Assembly: GCA_037968475.1 (NCBI GenBank) | Contig: JBBKVO010000017.1 | Coordinates: 1 to 64,000 of the forward strand | From: SB11 sp037968475 | Lineage (GTDB): Bacteria; Bacteroidota; Bacteroidia; UBA8524 | Direction: 5' to 3' | Length of the DNA: 64,000 nt | In this document: piece after piece, positions 27,452 to 35,816 of the stretch | Numbering within the stretch: position 1 is the first letter of the stretch | Layout: every line of letters starts with the position of its first letter | The notes under the pieces: generated by a model | What the model was told of the DNA's origin: nothing | What the model saw: the letters and a program-made list of their open reading frames with translations, nothing else | The model's database searches: none | Made by a program: the position numbers and the translations under genes

Positions 27452-27844
27452 TTAATCGTTCAAGCTATTTATCCAACCGGCTAGTTTCATAGCATCTTCT
27501 TTTGGTACATCTTTTAGCCCAATCATTGGAGGGTAGCCCGGCCAGTTGTCAGGTTTTGGGTTGTATATCAAATTCACAATAGCCTCATCAGCATAGTTGC
27601 GCATTGCTACCTCTGTATAGGCAGGGCCTATAAGTTTTTCATCCATTTTGTGGCAAGTAAGGCAAGTATGTTTTTCTAGCAAAACCTCTATATCAGCAGG
27701 TATTGTTGCTTTCGCAGGTTCGGGTGTAGTTTCAGCAGGTGTGGTTTCCTGAGTTGTAGTTGTATTTTGTGCTGGTTTTTTATCACCCCCGCATGAGGCT
27801 ACAAAAAATCCTGTTAAGGTTAGTGCAATAAGTACTTTTTTCAT
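27452..27844 (-). CDS. Cytochrome c lipoprotein
   Basis: A 130-residue lipoprotein, counted from the ATG at 27844. The lipobox is VASC, then a Thr/Glu-rich linker, then a single class I cytochrome c domain with CLTCH as the heme site and a PPMIGL segment providing the distal Met ligand. The closest known type is the c551/c552 electron carrier. It should pass electrons in the periplasm. The open frame extends 7 codons upstream to 27865; I prefer the internal ATG because the signal peptide begins there. It is followed on the same strand upstream by the C25-like gene. Confidence 0.85.
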   Translation of the reverse strand: MKKVLIALTLTGFFVASCGGDKKPAQNTTTTQETTPAETTPEPAKATIPADIEVLLEKHTCLTCHKMDEKLIGPAYTEVAMRNYADEAIVNLIYNPKPDNWPGYPPMIGLKDVPKEDAMKLAGWINSLND

Positions 27845-27907
27845 GGCGGTTATATTAAGCCTCAAAGCTACACTTTGGCTACTAATACTTCTATGACTTT
27901 TATCAGA

Positions 27908-29878
27908 TTACTGTTTAACAAACTTAGTAGCACCTTTATAGCCATTACCACTAATTTGTACAAAATATATGCCTGTAGGCAATTGGGCTACATCAAGCGT
28001 TGTGTTTTGGCCGCTAAGAGTGAATTGTAGTAGGGTTTGTCCTAATACATTGTGTATTTCTCCAGTTAGGTTTTGAGTAGGCAAATTCACTTGCAGGGTA
28101 AGCGTATTTTGGGTAGGCGAGGGGTAAGCTATTACCTCTAAAGTTTTTTGCAAACTAGCAATGTTTGCAGGAAAACTAACCGATACACTATCAAAAACTC
28201 CTTGGCTAAGATTGTAATATGTGCCTGCGGGTGATGTTATTTTTTTCACCGCGCGCACCATATATACATTATTACCCTGAAAAGGATCAGCATCAACAAA
28301 GCTGCTTCCCGTTACAAAATTGGGAGTAATCTTTCCAAAAGTGCCATATAGATGTGGGGCACGGTATATTTGGTAGCCAACAATATCACTATCGGGCGAT
28401 GGCTGCCAGCTTACCGTAATACGTTTAGTAGCAGTTTCGGCAACACTGGTACTTGCAGCAGGTAATGTGGTGTGCATACGCAAAGTAGGGTCGCCCATTA
28501 AGGCTATATGTACACCGCGTTGTGCATTGTTAAAATTACCTTCATATAAAGTGCCGTCCTCGTTTTGGGTTAGCCTAGCACCATATCCAATGCTCTCGCC
28601 CAGTGCCATGTGGTGCAATACCCAATTGGGTATACCGCCCCAAAAACTGGCCAATATAGATGGTTTTGAAGCTAATGCTGCGCGAAGCAAATTATCGGGA
28701 CTGTCCCAATCGCCAAAGTAGCTGCCTGCTAATGATGTAAAAATGGTTTTAATACTATCAGTAGCAAATTGTGCGGTATTTATTACCCCACCACACGAGT
28801 TATAACTTCCTCCCCCTGCACCGCCACTCCAAAGCATCCATTCTTTTTTTAGTTGAGTGTAATAATCATAACCACCTTGTGTATTGGCCAAAATATTTTC
28901 TTCACCAATTTGCGAACTAAAGTTTCTCCAGTCTGAAGACGCTATGGTGTACGATTGGAAATTATCATCAATAATGGCTTTATAAGGTGCAGTAAGTTGC
29001 CCAAAGCGGTAGCTGTGGTTTTTTTGCAAATAATATTGTAGTAAAGCCGTATCACTTTCGCTAAATGCAGCCAATCGGGTCATATCTACTCGGCCTACCA
29101 TCAAATCAACATCGCTGCTAAATTTGCTGGCATCGTATTTTCCGTCAACAGGTATATTCTTATTTTCAGCACGCGATGCAGTACTATTATTTACCGATAC
29201 ATCGTACCAATCGCCATCAATATCACCATAAAAACCATCGCAAGCCCAAGCACCTACATGGTTAGTATGCCCATCAGGGTTTAGATTTCCAGAGTAAGGA
29301 ACGGGCACATTGCCAAACAAAAATGCTGCGCTAATATTAGGTATAGCTTTTATTTTGTTTTTTACAGCCACAACACTTTCATTGCGTGCTACCACTATAC
29401 GGTAGGGCTGCCATCCATCGCCAATAAGGTCTTTTTCAAGTTGTTCTATTTGTGTTTTCAGTGCAGTTTGGTACGTCTCGTCAACTACCAAAGCAATCGC
29501 ACCGTGCAAATCGGTAGGGTGGTGGTTTATGCCACTGTATATATAACCCAAAGCGGCTGTGCCACCTTCTTTATAAATCAAATATTCGTAAGCTTCACCA
29601 ACACCAATATTAGCATCGGTATAGGTGCTATCGCCTACATTAAGTGTGGCGTATATCGTTCCCCAACTATCAGCCGTTTTTGTTTTTCGGTATACTTGCA
29701 GCTTTGTAGCATCGGTAAACTTTTGAAATTTTAGGGTAACTGCTGGGGGATTTTCTGTAACGATTGCTTGTATACGCACCGTTCTATCACGGTTAAATTG
29801 TGCCGAAACAGTAGAGGGCGCTAATAGTATAATGGAAGCAAAAAGAGGTGTGAAAATTTTATAGTAGAGTTTTATCAT
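27908..29878 (-). CDS. T9SS-exported C25 (gingipain)-like protein, probably lacking the catalytic pair
   Basis: A 656-residue protein with a signal peptide, a small N-terminal beta domain, a central domain resembling family C25 peptidases, a fibronectin-type domain near 480-560 and a T9SS type A tail (VIAYPSPTQNTLTLQV). C25-like features are FLFGNVPVPYSG, the Asp-rich GDIDGDWYDV, DVDLMVGRVD and IALMGDPTLR. The expected catalytic His-Gly site reads SGGAGGGSY and the Cys site reads LAGSYFGDWDSPDNLL, so both catalytic residues seem changed. It may be a non-peptidase surface protein derived from this fold. Confidence 0.7.
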   Translation of the reverse strand: MIKLYYKIFTPLFASIILLAPSTVSAQFNRDRTVRIQAIVTENPPAVTLKFQKFTDATKLQVYRKTKTADSWGTIYATLNVGDSTYTDANIGVGEAYEYLIYKEGGTAALGYIYSGINHHPTDLHGAIALVVDETYQTALKTQIEQLEKDLIGDGWQPYRIVVARNESVVAVKNKIKAIPNISAAFLFGNVPVPYSGNLNPDGHTNHVGAWACDGFYGDIDGDWYDVSVNNSTASRAENKNIPVDGKYDASKFSSDVDLMVGRVDMTRLAAFSESDTALLQYYLQKNHSYRFGQLTAPYKAIIDDNFQSYTIASSDWRNFSSQIGEENILANTQGGYDYYTQLKKEWMLWSGGAGGGSYNSCGGVINTAQFATDSIKTIFTSLAGSYFGDWDSPDNLLRAALASKPSILASFWGGIPNWVLHHMALGESIGYGARLTQNEDGTLYEGNFNNAQRGVHIALMGDPTLRMHTTLPAASTSVAETATKRITVSWQPSPDSDIVGYQIYRAPHLYGTFGKITPNFVTGSSFVDADPFQGNNVYMVRAVKKITSPAGTYYNLSQGVFDSVSVSFPANIASLQKTLEVIAYPSPTQNTLTLQVNLPTQNLTGEIHNVLGQTLLQFTLSGQNTTLDVAQLPTGIYFVQISGNGYKGATKFVKQ

Positions 29879-29980
29879 GCCGTAACTTTTTAGGGCAAGT
29901 TATAAAAAACGACACGAACTTTTAAAATAACGTTCTGTTAATCAGCTATAAAAAAAGTTTTGTTAGGTATTTGCACCCAT

Positions 29981-30580
29981 TTATATCAGGTTTTTCACAA
30001 TATCATCTATATAAGTAAGCAATTCAGTTTTGCCCGTTTTGTCTTCGGCAGAGGTAATAAACGTAGGTGGCAGTTCTTCCCACACCTTGTATAGCTCCTC
30101 TTGCATATCAGCAATATTCTTTTTCAACTCGTTGGGTTTTGGTTTATCTGCTTTGGTATAAACTATGCTAAAGGCAATACCGTTTTCGCCTAGCCAATTG
30201 ATAAACTCAATGTCAATTTTTTGTTGCGATAGTCGGCTATCTATCAATACAAACACACAAGTAAGTGGTTCATGCTTAAGTAGATAAAGCCTAATCATAT
30301 CTTCCCACTTATAGCGTTTGTCTTTTGATACTTTGGCGTAGCCATAGCCCGGTAAATCAACCAAATACCAAATGTCATCAATCAAAAAATGATTTATGGT
30401 TTGTGTTTTGCCGGGGGTTGATGAAGTTTTTGCCAGCTTTTTTTGGTCGCACAGCATATTTATTAATGATGACTTGCCCACGTTGGAGCGGCCTATAAAA
30501 GCTAACTCGGCTAGGCCTGTTTGTGGCAGTTTGCTTATATCGGTAAGGCTGCTGATAAACTTTGCGGTTTTAATTTCCAT
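29981..30580 (-). CDS. engB: Ribosome biogenesis GTPase EngB (YihA/YsxC)
   Basis: A 199-residue TRAFAC GTPase. G1 is GRSNVGKSSL, G2 is within STPGKTQTINHF, G3 is DLPGYG, G4 is YTKADK and the G5 region is ITSAEDKTGK. It acts in assembly of the large ribosomal subunit. Length is normal for the family. It is divergent from ubiE, and the two promoters touch each other in the 100-nt spacer (30612-30619 on this strand). Confidence 0.95.
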   Translation of the reverse strand: MEIKTAKFISSLTDISKLPQTGLAELAFIGRSNVGKSSLINMLCDQKKLAKTSSTPGKTQTINHFLIDDIWYLVDLPGYGYAKVSKDKRYKWEDMIRLYLLKHEPLTCVFVLIDSRLSQQKIDIEFINWLGENGIAFSIVYTKADKPKPNELKKNIADMQEELYKVWEELPPTFITSAEDKTGKTELLTYIDDIVKNLI

Positions 30581-30603
30581 ACAAAAAAAGAGGGGTATTT
30601 TGC

Positions 30604-30619
30604 TACCTTTGCAAACCTA
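30604..30619. promoter_or_regulatory. Abutting promoter boxes of engB (minus) and ubiE (plus)
   Basis: TACCTTTG at 30604-30611 on the plus strand points to ubiE, and TAGGTTTG on the minus strand (30619 to 30612) points to engB. The two -7 boxes are directly adjacent and face each other, so RNA polymerase cannot occupy both at once. The -33 elements are weak for both. Confidence 0.5.
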
Positions 30620-30680
30620 AAGTAAAATATCGCGTTAATAAAATTATAGTGATTTTTAATAGCGCATATTCCCTAAAAAA

Positions 30681-31421
30681 TTGAAAGAAGATATAAATAC
30701 CGTTACCCCATATAAACAATCTGACTTGGGCAAAAAGGAGCAGGTAGAGCGTATGTTTGATAATATTGCTCACCGCTACGATTTTTTGAACCATTTTTTA
30801 TCGTTGGGTATAGATAATGTGTGGCGCAAAAAAGCCATTAATAAACTGGCTATGGTGCAACCTAAAAGTGTACTTGATATAGCCACAGGTACAGGTGATG
30901 TTGCTTTTGCTGTGAAAAAGAGATTGAACCCTGCTACACTAGTTGGACTTGATTTATCAGAAGGGATGTTGAGCTTTGCCCGTGAGAAGGCAAAAAAGAG
31001 AGGATTGAGTGAAAGTATACAGTTTGTAAAGGGCGATAGTGAGAATTTGCAGTTTGCAGACAATAGTTTTGAGGGTGTAACCGTTTCTTTTGGTGTGAGG
31101 AACTTTGAAAACCTTGAAAAAGGTTTAGCTGAGATATACCGAGTGTTAACACCAGGGGGCAAATTAGTTGTCCTTGAATTTTCTAAACCTAAGAAATTCC
31201 CGATTAAACAACTGTATAATTTCTACTTTACCAATATTTTACCCCTTTGGGGCAAACTAATTTCAAAAGACCAAAGTGCATATACTTACTTGCCCGAATC
31301 GGTAAGAGCTTTTCCTGAAGGGGGCAAGTTTTGTGGTATAATGCAAAAAACAGGTTTTACAGCAGTTGAACAAAAAACATTAACATTCGGAATTTGCACA
31401 ATATATTCAGGCATACGGTAA
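30681..31421 (+). CDS. ubiE: Demethylmenaquinone methyltransferase
   Basis: A 246-residue class I SAM-dependent methyltransferase. The SAM-binding motif I is VLDIATGTGDVAFAV and the UbiE family signatures are NDVMS-like DNVWRKKAINKL and YRVLTPGGKLVVLEFSKP, the last being the most diagnostic. It makes menaquinone, the respiratory quinone of this phylum, so the ubiquinone branch of the name is historical here. The start is TTG at 30681. It overlaps the next gene by 28 nt, which is the typical ubiE-porT junction. Confidence 0.93.
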   Translation: MKEDINTVTPYKQSDLGKKEQVERMFDNIAHRYDFLNHFLSLGIDNVWRKKAINKLAMVQPKSVLDIATGTGDVAFAVKKRLNPATLVGLDLSEGMLSFAREKAKKRGLSESIQFVKGDSENLQFADNSFEGVTVSFGVRNFENLEKGLAEIYRVLTPGGKLVVLEFSKPKKFPIKQLYNFYFTNILPLWGKLISKDQSAYTYLPESVRAFPEGGKFCGIMQKTGFTAVEQKTLTFGICTIYSGIR

Positions 31422-32107
31422 AAGCATTTTTGCTACTTTTTTTAGTTGTTAGCGGCACTGTGCTTAGTGCTCAACAGCTAAATATGCCTAATTATTGGAA
31501 CAAAAGACGAGTTCGTTGGGGGTTTACACTAGGGCTAAACTCTAATGATTTTAAGGTTAGACTAGATTACGATAAGTTTCATAGCATTGATACGCTTAAA
31601 AATATTGGTGTGAAACGTTTCCCCGGTTTTGTACTTGGAGGTATTATTGACTATAGAGTTAACAAACATTTTAACCTTAGGTTTTTACCTTCACTGGCAT
31701 TGGGTCAGCGCAATATAATTTACGAGTTTGCCAATCCTAAAAACAATCGTGAAGTAAAGATTGAATCGGTATATATAGATTTTCCCTTACTGTTAAAATA
31801 CCGTACACGCCGTTTTGGTAATTATGGATTTTATGTAATTGGAGGCGGTAAAGTTAGTATTGATATGGCATCAAATATTAATGCAAACCGTAGTTTGACA
31901 GATCCTGTTGTAGCAGTAGTGCCCACTTCTTATAGCTACGAAGTAGGTTTTGGGTTTGATATTTATTTCCCTTATTTTAAATTTTCTCCCGAAATAAAAA
32001 TATCAAACAGTATAAATAATGTACTGGTAAAAGACGGCTTTGTATACACCGAAACTTTTAATGGTTTTTGGAGTCGTATTGTTAACTTCTCTTTTCACTT
32101 CGAATAA
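31394..32107 (+). CDS. porT: PorT-like outer membrane protein of type IX secretion
   Basis: A 237-residue beta-barrel protein with a signal peptide (LLFLVVSGTVLSAQ) and strands such as RRVRWGFTLGLNSNDFKV and SYEVGFGFDIYFPYFKFSPE. The family is PorT (outer membrane beta-barrel protein 8-strand type), needed for the type IX secretion system in gliding and oral Bacteroidota. Position just after ubiE is conserved in the phylum, which makes the assignment firm. The other window proteins with T9SS tails (16454, 27908, 53970, 59567) depend on this system. TTG start at 31394; no ATG nearby in frame. Confidence 0.85.
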   Translation: MHNIFRHTVKAFLLLFLVVSGTVLSAQQLNMPNYWNKRRVRWGFTLGLNSNDFKVRLDYDKFHSIDTLKNIGVKRFPGFVLGGIIDYRVNKHFNLRFLPSLALGQRNIIYEFANPKNNREVKIESVYIDFPLLLKYRTRRFGNYGFYVIGGGKVSIDMASNINANRSLTDPVVAVVPTSYSYEVGFGFDIYFPYFKFSPEIKISNSINNVLVKDGFVYTETFNGFWSRIVNFSFHFE

Positions 32108-32112
32108 AGCAA

Positions 32113-32120
32113 TATCTTTG
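32113..32120 (+). promoter_or_regulatory. -7 promoter box of tgt
   Basis: TATCTTTG, 8 nt before the tgt ATG, placed just after the porT stop. Implies tgt has its own nearly leaderless transcript. Confidence 0.5.
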
Positions 32121-32128
32121 CCCTGCCC

Positions 32129-33247
32129 ATGAAATTTACCTTACAGGCAGAAGACAAGAATAGCAGCGCGCGTCTTGGCCAAATAGAAACCGCACACGGC
32201 ACTATACAAACCCCTATTTTTATGCCTGTGGGCACAGTAGGTTCAGTAAAAGCTGTCCGTCAAGATGATTTAAAAAACCGTATAAAAGCCCAAATAATTT
32301 TAGGCAATACCTACCACCTGTACCTCCGTCCGGGCACTGATGTGCTAAAGCAAGCAGGCGGACTACACAAATTTATAGGTTGGGATGGCCCAATACTTAC
32401 CGATAGCGGTGGTTTTCAAGTATTTTCTTTATCCGAAAAACGTAAACTTACCGAAGAAGGTGCGTGGTTCAAATCGCATATCGATGGTAGCAAACATCTT
32501 TTTAGCCCTGAAGGGGTAATGGATATTCAACGCCAAATTGGTGCCGATATAATAATGGCTTTTGATGAATGCACGCCCTACCCCTGCGAGTTTGACTATG
32601 CCAAAAAATCTATGCACCTTACCCATAGGTGGCTAAAACGCTGTGTTGACCATTTTAGGACTACCGACCCTTTGTATGGCTACGAGCAAACACTTTTCCC
32701 TATAGTGCAAGGCAGTGTATACAAAGATTTACGTATGCAATCGGCTGAGTATATAGCATCAATGCAGTGTGATGGTAATGCCATTGGCGGCCTATCAGTA
32801 GGCGAACCTGCTGAGATGATGTATGAAATGACTGAGTTGGTATGTGGCATATTACCCAAAGATAAACCCCGTTACCTTATGGGTGTGGGTACGCCCGTCA
32901 ATTTGCTGGAATGTATAGCATTAGGTATAGATATGTTTGATTGTGTGATGCCCACGCGCAATGCCCGCAACGGAATGCTGTTTACTGCCGAAGGGACTAT
33001 TAATATTAAAAATAGAAAATGGCATAACGATTTTAGTCCTATTGACGAATTGCTTACGCCTGAATATTCGAAAGCCTATTTACGCCACCTTATATATTCG
33101 TCAGAAATGTTGGGGGCTATGGTAGCCAGTTTGCACAACCTTAGTTTTTATGTGTGGCTGATGGAAGAAGCACGTCAAAAAATAAAAGAGGGCACTTTTT
33201 TTGAGTGGAAACAACAAATGGTACCCAAATTGCAAACAAGGCTTTAA
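32129..33247 (+). CDS. tgt: Queuine tRNA-ribosyltransferase, lacking the zinc-binding cysteines
   Basis: A 372-residue TIM-barrel enzyme exchanging guanine for a queuine precursor in the anticodon of Asp, Asn, His and Tyr tRNAs. DSGGFQVFSL contains the general acid Asp, and DMFDCVMPTRNARNG contains the nucleophile Asp. In the usual enzyme a C-x-C-x2-C zinc site lies before the YSRAYLRHL segment. Here that stretch is IDELLTPEYSKAYLRHL (residues 305-321), with no Cys, only the later His in SLHNLSF. Such loss is seen in other Bacteroidota TGTs to my knowledge, but I cannot verify it here. Confidence 0.92.
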   Translation: MKFTLQAEDKNSSARLGQIETAHGTIQTPIFMPVGTVGSVKAVRQDDLKNRIKAQIILGNTYHLYLRPGTDVLKQAGGLHKFIGWDGPILTDSGGFQVFSLSEKRKLTEEGAWFKSHIDGSKHLFSPEGVMDIQRQIGADIIMAFDECTPYPCEFDYAKKSMHLTHRWLKRCVDHFRTTDPLYGYEQTLFPIVQGSVYKDLRMQSAEYIASMQCDGNAIGGLSVGEPAEMMYEMTELVCGILPKDKPRYLMGVGTPVNLLECIALGIDMFDCVMPTRNARNGMLFTAEGTINIKNRKWHNDFSPIDELLTPEYSKAYLRHLIYSSEMLGAMVASLHNLSFYVWLMEEARQKIKEGTFFEWKQQMVPKLQTRL

Positions 33248-33298
33248 TAATTTGAAGATTTGACAATTAAGAGATAAATAACGTTTGTTAACCAATGT

Positions 33299-33334
33299 CC
33301 CCCTTGTGCGTAGATAGAGTGCAAGCGAAGGGGG
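33299..33334. repeat. Hairpin and repeat fragment in the tgt-lptG spacer
   Basis: CCCCCTT (33299-33305) pairs with AAGGGGG (33328-33334). The flanking TCCCCCTTGTGCG (33298-33310) recurs identically at 63853-63865, so this spacer carries a fragment of a dispersed repeat. Confidence 0.5.
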
Positions 33335-33374
33335 TAGGGGGATGTAAATACCAAAACTGTAAACTAAACTGCCC

Positions 33375-34463
33375 ATGCTAACCATACTTGATAGGTATAT
33401 ATTAAAAAAATATTTTAGCACCTTCTTTTTTGCATTGGGTTTAGCCATATTGGTATCAATAGTAATTGATACATCAGAAAAAATCGACGATTTTATTAGC
33501 AGCAAGGTTAGTTTCCATAGCCTTGTGTTTGATTATTACATCTACTTTATACCCTATTTCTACAACCTGTTTAGCCCGTTGTTTACCTTTTTGGCGGTGC
33601 TGCTTATCACATCAAAATTAGCCACCAATTCCGAAATTATATCCATACTGGCAAGTGGTACCAGCTATGCCCGTTTACTGCGCCCCTATATTATAGGAGC
33701 AGTGATATTAGGGTTGATTACTTGGTTGCTCAACTCGTGGGTGATACCCGAAACCGATAAACGGCGCGTTGATTTTCAAAATAGAGTGTTAAAAGGTCGT
33801 ATAAGCGACAATAACTGGAAAAACAATATACACCGCCAAATACAAAAAGGACAGTTACTATACCTACAAACCTTTAACAATAAAGATAGTTTTGGTTATC
33901 ATTTCACTTTAGAACGTTTCGACGGTTTAGAGATGAAATCGAAAATATATGCCGAAAAACTGTATTGGAATCCTGAAACGCAGACGTGGGCATTGCAAAA
34001 CTATTTTATACGTGAGTTTTTGCCCAATGGTAATGAAGGTATAAAAAAGGGCGACCAAATGGATATAAGCCTCAACTTTAATCCCCAACATATTTTTAGA
34101 CGAAATGACGAAGTTGGTGTTTTGAACCGAACGGAGTTGGATGAAGTGATTGTTGATGAGCAAGAACGGGGAGCTACCAATATTGATTATTATCTTATAG
34201 AAAAATATAGGCGAGTCGCATTCCCCTTTGCAGGAGTCATACTCACCCTTATAGCCTTTGTCATCTCCTCCCGAAAGGTGCGGGGAGGTATTGGTATACA
34301 CTTATTTTTGGGTGTACTGGTAGGCGCGTCGTTTATGCTATTTGGGCATTTTGGCAATACCTTTGCTACATCAGGAGGGTTAGACCCTTTAATTGCGGTA
34401 TGGATACCCAATGCCATATTTTTAGCACTGGGTATATACCTGTATAGAAAAGCACCAAAGTAA
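33375..34463 (+). CDS. LptF/LptG family permease (YjgP/YjgQ)
   Basis: A 362-residue inner membrane protein with three N-terminal and three C-terminal helices around a periplasmic domain. The N-terminus LTILDRYILKKYFSTFFFAL and the C-terminal FPFAGVILTLIAFVISSRK are typical of LptF/LptG, the transmembrane subunits of the lipopolysaccharide transport ABC exporter. It should move lipid A-containing LPS out of the inner membrane with LptB. Which of the two paralogues it represents is not decidable. Gene order tgt-lptFG-like is common in Bacteroidota. Confidence 0.9.
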   Translation: MLTILDRYILKKYFSTFFFALGLAILVSIVIDTSEKIDDFISSKVSFHSLVFDYYIYFIPYFYNLFSPLFTFLAVLLITSKLATNSEIISILASGTSYARLLRPYIIGAVILGLITWLLNSWVIPETDKRRVDFQNRVLKGRISDNNWKNNIHRQIQKGQLLYLQTFNNKDSFGYHFTLERFDGLEMKSKIYAEKLYWNPETQTWALQNYFIREFLPNGNEGIKKGDQMDISLNFNPQHIFRRNDEVGVLNRTELDEVIVDEQERGATNIDYYLIEKYRRVAFPFAGVILTLIAFVISSRKVRGGIGIHLFLGVLVGASFMLFGHFGNTFATSGGLDPLIAVWIPNAIFLALGIYLYRKAPK

Positions 34464-34565
34464 TGCTACAAAAAGCACTGTATGCACACTTGTGTGTGCA
34501 AAGACAATTTTATAGCCAAGCATATTTATTTATTTTCGCATAATTTTTTTACCCCGATTTTATTT

Positions 34566-35810
34566 ATGGATTTATTTGAGAAGTTAGAAAGCAAACCAGG
34601 GCCATTAGGTATGTGGTCTGAAGGTGCAGAAGGTTATTATATGTTTCCTAAGCTAGAAGGCGAAATAAGCAGCCGCATGGTATTTAGGGGCAAAACAAAA
34701 TTGGTGTGGAGCCTAAATAATTACTTGGGCTTAGCAAATCACCCCGAAGTACGCAAAGCCGATGCAGAGGCAGCCGCACAATACGGTATGGCTTACCCTA
34801 TGGGTGCACGTATGATGAGTGGTAATACTGTTTACCATGAGCAATTAGAACAAGAATTGGCCAATTTTGTTGGTTTTGAAGATGCAATACTAGTAAACTA
34901 CGGCTACCAAGGTATGGTAAGTGCTATAGATACATTGGTTGATAGGCACGATGTAATAGTATACGATGCCGAAAGCCATGCGTGTATAATTGATGGTGTG
35001 CGCCTGCACATGGGCAAACGCTTTGTGTATAGCCACAACGATATGGAAAGCCTTGAAACCCAACTGAAACGTGCTACCAAAGTAGCTGCCGAAAACAACG
35101 GTAGTATATTGGTAATAACCGAAGGCGTTTTTGGTATGAGTGGTGCGCAAGGCAATATAAAAGACATAGTAAAGCTAAAAGAAAAATACAACTTCCGTTT
35201 GTTTGTTGATGATGCACATGGTTTTGGCACAATAGGCAAAACAGGTGCAGGTGTTGGCGAAGAACAAGGTGTTACTAATGATATTGATATTTACTTTAGC
35301 ACATTTGCAAAAAGTATGGCAGGTATAGGTGCATTTATTGCCAGTAAAAAGCCCATAGTGAAACACTTTCGCTACAATATGCGCTCGCAGATATTTGCCA
35401 AAAGTTTACCAATGCCTATGGTTATTGGCGCACTAAAACGCCTTGAACTATTGCGTACACAACCTGAGCACAAAGAAAAATTGTGGACAATAGTAAACGC
35501 CTTGCAAAACGGATTAAGAGAACGTGGCTTTAATATAGGCATCACCACATCGCCCGTTACACCCGTTATATTAAACGGAACAATCCCCGAAGCTACTGCG
35601 TTGACACATGATTTGAGGGAGAATTACGATATATTCTGCTCTATGGTAGTATACCCTGTAATACCCAAAGGCATGATTATACTTCGCCTTATTCCTACGG
35701 CGGCACATACCTTAGCTGATGTTGAAGAAACCCTAAAAGCCTTTACCGAAGTAAAAGAAAAACTAGATAAAGGCGTATACAATGTTGACAAGCTGGTAGC
35801 AGTATATTAG
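34566..35810 (+). CDS. Serine palmitoyltransferase / AONS-family PLP enzyme
   Basis: A 414-residue alpha-oxoamine synthase, counted from the ATG at 34566. The PLP lysine is in TFAKSMAGIGAF (Lys249), and FVDDAHGFGTIGKTGAG contains the Asp and His that hold the cofactor. Family members condense an amino acid with an acyl-CoA: serine plus palmitoyl-CoA in sphingolipid synthesis, glycine in KBL, or alanine in AONS. Bacteroidota make sphingolipids, and this protein belongs to the Bacteroidota-type group annotated as serine palmitoyltransferase. The open frame extends 28 codons upstream, but that part is unlike the family. Confidence 0.8.
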   Translation: MDLFEKLESKPGPLGMWSEGAEGYYMFPKLEGEISSRMVFRGKTKLVWSLNNYLGLANHPEVRKADAEAAAQYGMAYPMGARMMSGNTVYHEQLEQELANFVGFEDAILVNYGYQGMVSAIDTLVDRHDVIVYDAESHACIIDGVRLHMGKRFVYSHNDMESLETQLKRATKVAAENNGSILVITEGVFGMSGAQGNIKDIVKLKEKYNFRLFVDDAHGFGTIGKTGAGVGEEQGVTNDIDIYFSTFAKSMAGIGAFIASKKPIVKHFRYNMRSQIFAKSLPMPMVIGALKRLELLRTQPEHKEKLWTIVNALQNGLRERGFNIGITTSPVTPVILNGTIPEATALTHDLRENYDIFCSMVVYPVIPKGMIILRLIPTAAHTLADVEETLKAFTEVKEKLDKGVYNVDKLVAVY

Positions 35811-35816
35811 CATACT

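Noticed and set aside
34482..34565. Upstream extension of the serine palmitoyltransferase-like gene
   Set aside because: The extra 28 residues are unlike the family; the ATG at 34566 gives the normal N-terminus.
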